DNA of 64,000 nucleotides from Xylona heveae TC161 (taxonomy: Eukaryota; Ascomycota; Xylonomycetes; Xylonales; Xylonaceae): positions 806,001 through 870,000 of the forward strand of contig NW_017264199.1 of the NCBI RefSeq assembly GCF_001619985.1, written 5' to 3'. The position numbers and the translations under genes were made by a program. The notes under the pieces are model-generated. The model saw only the letters and a list, made by a program, of their open reading frames with translations, did not search any database and had not been told where the DNA came from. This document shows, one piece after another, positions 57,909 through 64,000 of the stretch (positions within the stretch are counted from its first letter, which is position 1; every line of letters starts with the position of its first letter).

Positions 57909-60068
57909 ATGGATCATAAAAATCTGTCCAAAAGATCTTATGCTGAGACGGCGCAGACTCATTTGGATAATCAGATTTCGGAGAAAGCTGGGACACCTAC
58001 AAACCCAGCAATGGCCACCATTCAAGACGATGACGAGCGACTCCTTGCGCGCATTGGATATCGCCAGGTATGTCAGGAAATGGCATTTCCCTGTAACTGC
58101 ACTTCCTTCTATGGAAATTGATGCGTGTCATTGCAGGAATTGCGCCGTGAATTTACCAAATGGTCCACCGTTTCTTATGCGATCTCCATTCTCGGCGTTC
58201 TGGGTTCTGTTCCTGCAACTTTTGGCAGCCCCGTTATGGCTGGAGGGCCGGCTACTGCTGTCTGGTGCTGGTTTATTGGTTCATGCATAGCCATGTGTAT
58301 AGCAAGCTCAGGTGAGATTCCCTTCTGAAAGGCGCCTTATGAGCATTACCTGTACTGATGACGGTTGATGGTCAGTGGCCGAACTTGTGTCAGCCTATCC
58401 GACCGCCGGCGGCATGTATTTTGTAACAAAGCATGTCGTGCCCCCAGAGCATGTTGCGATTTGGGCTTGGGTGGTGGGATGGTGCAATTTCCTGGGTCAG
58501 ACGGCAGGTGTTTCAAGCGTCGCCTATACAGTAGCCCAGATGATATTAGCTTGCGCCAGCATGAACTCACAATTTGTCGACGGCGCATATTCATATTCTC
58601 CGTGAGTTGAGCGTTCTGTCAGAATTATGCAGCAAATAGTTGAAAGGCTGATTCCGTCTCGCAGCACGGCGTTGCAAACAGTATTGCTAACACTGCTTCT
58701 GCTTTGCATTATGGGAATTATCTGTTCTTTAACAACGAAGAGTCTTCACAGAATCATACTTTGGTTTGCTCCAATTAACAGTAGGTCCCGCACATATACA
58801 CCTAGGTACTTAAGGCTTATATTGTTCAGTAACGGCATCTGTTGGAATCTGTGTTGCACTTTTGGTCTTGACTCCGGAAAAGCAAAGCGCCAGATGGGTA
58901 TTTACTGAAGTAACGGATGGCTCTGGCTGGTCAAGCAAGGGCTTTTCATTTCTATTAGGGTAAATTCCGTGTCGCTTTTATTTTGCTGGGTTGTATCTTT
59001 TAACTTACAGCCATATAGGTTCCTTTCGGTCGCGTGGACCATGACGGACTATGACGGAACTACTCAGTACGTCCCAATAATATCACCAACTCAAATTTAC
59101 TAATCGCCTTTAGTATGTCTGAAGAGACTCATGACGCCGCTATCAGAGGTCCCGTCGCAATCAATGCAGCGGTACTTGTATCAGGTGCTCTCGGATGGAT
59201 GCTTACGGTCACATTTTGCTTCTGCATGAAAGATTTTGATGGCATTATCAATTCACCTACCGGAATGCCTGCAGCTCAAATATTCCTCAACGCCGGCGGA
59301 AAGACTGGGGGAACAATAATGTGGTTTTTCGTTATACTTATCCAGTTTTTCACCGGCTGTTCTGCAATGCTGGCAGACACGAGGATGGCATATGCATTTG
59401 CCCGCGATGACGCACTGCCCTTCTCAAGGTAGGGATATCACTTATCGGATATTTGCAACGAGATTCTAATTCTTCTCATGTTCTAGCTTCTGGAGTAAAG
59501 TAAATCAAGTAACTAGGACTCCCGTGTATGCAGTATGGTTGGTAGTTATTCTAAGCACCTGCCTCAACTGCATTGGCATTGGCTCTTCGCAAACGGTGGT
59601 GGCCATCTTCAATATTACAGCGCCAGCGCTGGACCTTTCATACATTGCTGTGATTCTGGCTCGAAGAGTCTACGAGAGACAGGTTAAGTTCATTGACGGA
59701 CCTTATTCCCTTGGAAGATGGGGGTTGCCAATCAATGCGGTAGCTATCAGTTGGGTTTGCTTTATTAGTGTGGTGCTTTTCTTCCCACCAACAAAACCAG
59801 TTACGGCAGCAAATATGTTTGTCAAACCAGTGTGGCCTCTACAATTCGAACAGCGCTAAATTGACATAGGAATTATGCGGTTTGTGTGGCAGCCTTCATC
59901 GGTGTTTTCGCTCTATCCTGGTGGTGGATTGGCGCTCGAAAGTAAGTGCACAAGTTGTCTAGAATGGTTATTTTCTGACGATACTGCGATAGGAAATATA
60001 CTGGTCCCAGGACAAAGGATCTGCTACAATTAGTTCCAACTGATGACATTGAAGACCGGATATTTTGA
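57909..60068 (+). CDS. Amino-acid/GABA-type permease (APC superfamily)
   Basis: A plasma-membrane permease for amino acids or related amines such as GABA or choline. Ten exons: 57909-58067, 58137-58311, 58376-58601, 58665-58780, 58830-58959, 59019-59066, 59114-59428, 59487-59816, 59870-59941 and 59993-60068, giving 548 aa. Nine introns of 47-69 nt are all GT-AG and every join keeps frame and family motifs. Landmarks: LARIGYRQELRREFTKWSTV before TM1, GGPATAVWCWFIGSC, VAELVSAYPTAGGMYFVTK, VAWTMTDYDGTTHMSEETHD, the Arg-containing AYAFARDDALPFS and NITAPALDLSYIAVILARR. About twelve membrane segments. The ERKxFGP-like tail of this family appears as ARKKYTGPRTKDL. Substrate not assignable. It may share nitrogen-use function with the amine oxidase upstream. 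Confidence 0.94.
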
Positions 60069-60863
60069 TCTTAGCGGCGCTTAGATACCCATGGCATTCA
60101 CACGGCGTTATTTTCCGGTTGGGACTTTTTTCAAACGGCAAGAGCACTTGTTGATACGCGGCTTAAGAGTACAAATTCTTTTTTCGTTCTTCAACTGATC
60201 AGATGTAATATATATATTTTTTTACGTCAAAACCAGGATGATGTTCTTTGGTATATTGGGGTTTCAGTGCGTTTTCCGTGTCAGTTTGGAGCGCAAGGCT
60301 CGAGGCAGAAACGATCCATTGTAATTTCCTGTCGGAGTCAAAGGGTTTGAAATCTCAAGTGAGGCGTATCGAATGTGTTGTTATTGCCTCAATCTCTAGA
60401 ATTCAATGATATGATGAATTTTGAAGGAAAGAAGACTTTCCGTAATATCTTTGTTGATTTCATTAGCAGTTGCGTCCATCAACGCGATCTCATACTATGG
60501 CCGAGGTCGAAAATACTTGTTGCCGGGTAACACCGGGATGTTTTGACCGAAACAAGCTGTCAAGATATGTTTAGCGTATGTCCTCCGGACAAGCTCACCT
60601 CCTATATACACGACGACTTGATCTGAAGTATACGCATTACGTCCTCTAACCACTCCGATGGCACTCTGAGGGAATTTTGTGTTGATTAATTTGAGCGAGC
60701 ATCGGTGGAGAACGATCAGTCTTTAAATTCCCCAATTCAAGTCACTTTCACGATTATGATCAGGCGCAGCTCTCGTGTCCCCTGATTTGGTCCGCAGCGC
60801 GAGCTTAATTTCTATTTCAGATCGAGTCTTCCAGCGTATTGAAGGGCGCACTTAAACAATAAC
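60069..60863. other. Intergenic between permease and sec24
   Basis: 795 bases between two plus-strand genes: 3' flank with a TA-rich run near 60207-60225, then the sec24 promoter and leader. No gene seen. Confidence 0.5.
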
Positions 60864-63800
60864 ATGTCTGACTTCCAGATGTATCATGCCTTAGGGCAGG
60901 GCGATCCGAATGGCGATCCTAATCACCCTGGTGTGCAAGGCCAAGTGCCAACCCAGCAATTCCACGCTGCTTCCTCGCCTTACTCCGTTGGCCTTTCCGA
61001 ACATAACCAGCCCTCACCCAACGTTTCGCAGCACTATCAATCACCGCAATATACTGGTCAGCAGCAGTATGCATCACATACGGCGGCGCAAGGATACTTT
61101 CCGGAGCAACCGTTGGCTCCCCACGGCGGAGTTGCGAGCGACGGCAAAATGGTGCAACAGACGGGAGGACTGGCCATGGGAGGCGAGGCCCATGGAAGTG
61201 TGCGGCCACATAAGAAGAAGGATAGGCATGCTTATCACAATCTTGAGCCGGCCGGTTCTTCCCAAGCATTTAATGGCGTGCCAGCGAACGGCTTAGGCTC
61301 ACCTTCGCAGTTCTTAAGCTCGACCGCCCCAGCTGCGCAAATACCAACTACACCATATAGTCCGGGATTGGCTGCACCCGGGGCTCCTCAGGTTCCTGGA
61401 ATACCATCTGGCTCTTTTGCTCCGATAGCTGGTCATCCATCAGTCCCACAGTTCGCTGCTCCCCCCAACTTTGCTGGTGCGCATCAACCAATTGCTGCCG
61501 GCCCCACCTCAGGATCTCAGCAAAATCGAGTTGATCCAGAACAGATACCAAGCATTCCAAGGTCTCGCGATGTGCCCGCGCAGTATTACCTGGATCACGT
61601 TTATCCCACCATGGAGCACCACCTTCCTCCCCCAGCGGCCGTCTCGTACATATCGTACGATCAGGGAAACGCCTCGCCGAAGCTTGCGCGATTGTCTCTG
61701 AACAATATACCGTCTACATTAGAGGCGCTATCCTCCACAGGTCTTCCTCTTGGATTGATACTCCAGCCACTTGGTCCACTTCAGCCCGGTGAACAAACGA
61801 TTCCTGTGTTGGACTTTGGCGAAACCGGACCCCCGCGATGTAGAAGATGCAGGACCTATATAAATCCGTTCATGACGTTCCGATCTGGTGGAAACACATT
61901 GGTCTGCAATATGTGTACATTCCCGAACGAGGTTAGCCCGGAATATTTTGCTCCCACAGATCCTTCTGGGGTGCGTGTAGACAGAACGCAGAGGCCGGAA
62001 CTCACGATGGGCACCGTCGAATTTATGGTGCCCAAGGAATACTGGGCCAAGGAGCCTATCGGGCTGCGGTGGCTGTTCTTAATTGACGTGAGCCAAGAGG
62101 CGTTGAATAAGGGCTTTTTAGAGGCCTTCTGTGAAGGTATACTTGGAGCACTATACGGCGAGGCCGATGACGCTACTGAGGCAGAAAAGGCCGAAGGAAG
62201 ATCTGGTAAAGGACAGCTACCAGCTGGATCAAAGATTGGAATTATAACTTTTGACAAGGAAATCCACTTCTACAACTTAAAGGTAAGTGTGGAAATGTGT
62301 CGACAAGAGTTGGGTGTAGCCTTATTGACTTTCTATCTAGTCTAATCTGGAACAAGCACAAATGATGGTCATGACAGATATTGAGGATCCGTTTGTGCCC
62401 CTCAGCGAGGGTCTTTTTGTCGACCCTCAGGAATCAAAGTACGTTATTCGAGCCGGATTTTCTCGGCTAGCTCAGATACTGATTCGAAGATAGGTCCGTT
62501 ATTACTTCCCTCTTGACACAAATTCCGGCGCTCTTCTCTCAAGTCAAGAACCCTGAACCCGCTCTTTTGCCTACATTGAACGCTGCACTTTCTGCATTGT
62601 CATCAACTGGTGGCAAGATTGTTTGTTCACTTTCATCGCTCCCAACTTGGGGCCCGGGCCGCTTGTTCCTGCGTGATAACCAGAAAGTTCATCATACGGA
62701 TGCGGAGAAGAAGCTTTTCACCACCGAGCATCCCGGCTTTAGAAAGACGGCCTCGAAAATGGTTGAGTGCGGAGTGGGAGTTGACATGTTCTTGGCTGCC
62801 GCTGGCGGAGGCTATCTTGATGTGGCCACGGTCGGTACGTTTTTTCAGCAATCTGGGGCTGCAGGTACAATATATCTAACTAGGCGTTGCAGGTCATATT
62901 TCTTCCTTTACTGGCGGAGAAACTTTCTATTACTCCAACTTTCATGCGCCTAGAGACTGCTTGAAGCTTTCCAAAGAAATCAAACATAGTGTCACTCGCG
63001 AGACAGGCTATCAAGCCCTCATGAAAGTTCGTTGCTCCAACGGACTACAGGTTTCGTCTTATCATGGAAACTTTGTCCAGCATTCCTTCGGCGCTGATCT
63101 TGAGTTTGGTGTCATCGACGAGGATAAATCGATTGCAGTTCTATTCAGTTATGATGGTAAACTGGATCCGAAGCTTGATGCACACTTCCAGAGCGCCCTC
63201 TTGTATACGACTGCCACAGGTGAACGGCGGGTGAGGTGCTCTAATGTCGTAGCAAGTGTGAGTGAGGGAGGCACCGAGGTAATGAGATTCATCGACCAGG
63301 ATGCTGTGGTAAACATCATCGCCAAAGAGGGTTCGTCTACTTCTCCGAATATAGCTATGGAAAATATCCTGTGAAGCGTACGCTGACTTATCATGGAAGC
63401 TGCCTCCCGTATGACCGAGCGAACCTTGAAGGAAATCCGTGGCGGAATTACCGAGAAGACCGTGGACATACTTGCTGGTTATAGGAAGAACTTCTCTGGC
63501 TCTCACCCACCAGGGCAGTTGGTTCTCCCCGAGAACTTGAAGGAGTTCAGCATGTATATATTAAGCTTGCTCAAGTCAAGGGCTTTCAAGGGTGCGAATA
63601 ATACCTTAGCTCATTACAGCGCATCGCTAACATGGGATTCATGAACGACAGGCGGTCAGGAACCTTCAGATCGACGAGTGCATGATATGCGGATGATCAA
63701 GTCTATGGGCGTCTTAGAGCTCTCCTTGTATCTGTATCCACGTATCATACCGATCCACAACCTCCATGACCAAGTAAGTCTCTCTTTCTTCAGCTCGTTT

Positions 63801-64000
63801 TCGAAGCTAACATATCTTTTCAGGACGGGTTTCCCAATGAGAATGGCCATCTTCGCATGCCGCCCACCATTCGAGCGTCCTTCTCGCGCATCGAGGAGGG
63901 AGGTGCTTACATTGTGGACAACGGCCAAGTTTGCTTACTATGGATTCATAGTCAAGTATCTCCCAACTTACTAGTGGATCTTTTTGGCGAGTCCTACACG
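60864..64000 (+). CDS. sec24: COPII coat cargo-adaptor Sec24 (5' part, runs off window)
   Basis: The COPII subunit that binds cargo and SNAREs and pairs with Sec23 at ER exit sites. Exons in the window: 60864-62282, 62341-62438, 62494-62834, 62893-63330, 63400-63591, 63652-63773 and from 63824 to the edge, about 930 codons. Introns of 58, 55, 58, 69, 60 and 50 nt are GT-AG and all joins keep frame. The first 230 residues are a Pro/Gln/Gly-rich disordered tail. The zinc finger is [14 protein letters not shown] followed by CNMC near residues 330-352. The trunk domain follows ([58 protein letters not shown]), then the beta-sandwich, helical ([15 protein letters not shown]) and gelsolin-like start ([20 protein letters not shown]). 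The C-terminal part is outside the window. Confidence 0.97.

Overview
This window looks like nuclear DNA of a filamentous ascomycete (Pezizomycotina, most likely a eurotiomycete). The genes are monocistronic on both strands and broken by short introns (mostly 47-175 nt) with GTRNGT donors, CTRAY branch points and YAG acceptors. The products are typical of moulds: a nonribosomal peptide synthetase, Zn2Cys6 and C2H2 regulators, Tps2, a URE2-type GST and Cft2. I saw no rRNA, tRNA, CRISPR array or recognisable mobile element. All exon joins were worked out by hand from splice signals plus frame and domain continuity, with no transcript data.

Left part (1-13.1 kb) is accessory in character. It holds a multimodular NRPS (minus strand, running off the left edge and carrying one in-frame TAA), a MATE exporter, a 14-TM MFS drug/toxin exporter divergent from the MATE gene, and an agmatine-deiminase-family enzyme. 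This looks like a secondary-metabolite cluster.

Centre-left (14-29 kb) is mainly housekeeping: a Frm2/Hbn1-type nitroreductase, a mitochondrial PPR-like protein divergent from COX7 (a 69-aa protein in five exons), trehalose-6-phosphate phosphatase (tps2), a Ure2-type glutathione transferase and a secreted Ser/Thr-rich protein.

Centre (29-46 kb) is regulatory: a large Zn2Cys6 factor with extensive low-complexity tracts, an RRT8-like membrane protein, a monocarboxylate-type MFS transporter, and a C2H2 regulator with about 5.1 kb of apparently gene-free DNA upstream.

Right part (46-64 kb) holds a small orphan gene, the CPSF100 homologue cft2, a conserved uncharacterised fungal protein, a peroxisomal copper amine oxidase ending in SKL, a possible orphan gene, a ten-exon amino-acid/GABA-type permease, and the first 3.1 kb of sec24, which runs off the right edge. 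The amine oxidase and permease may serve amine or amino-acid use as a nitrogen source; the oxidase promoter carries a group of GATA-type sites.
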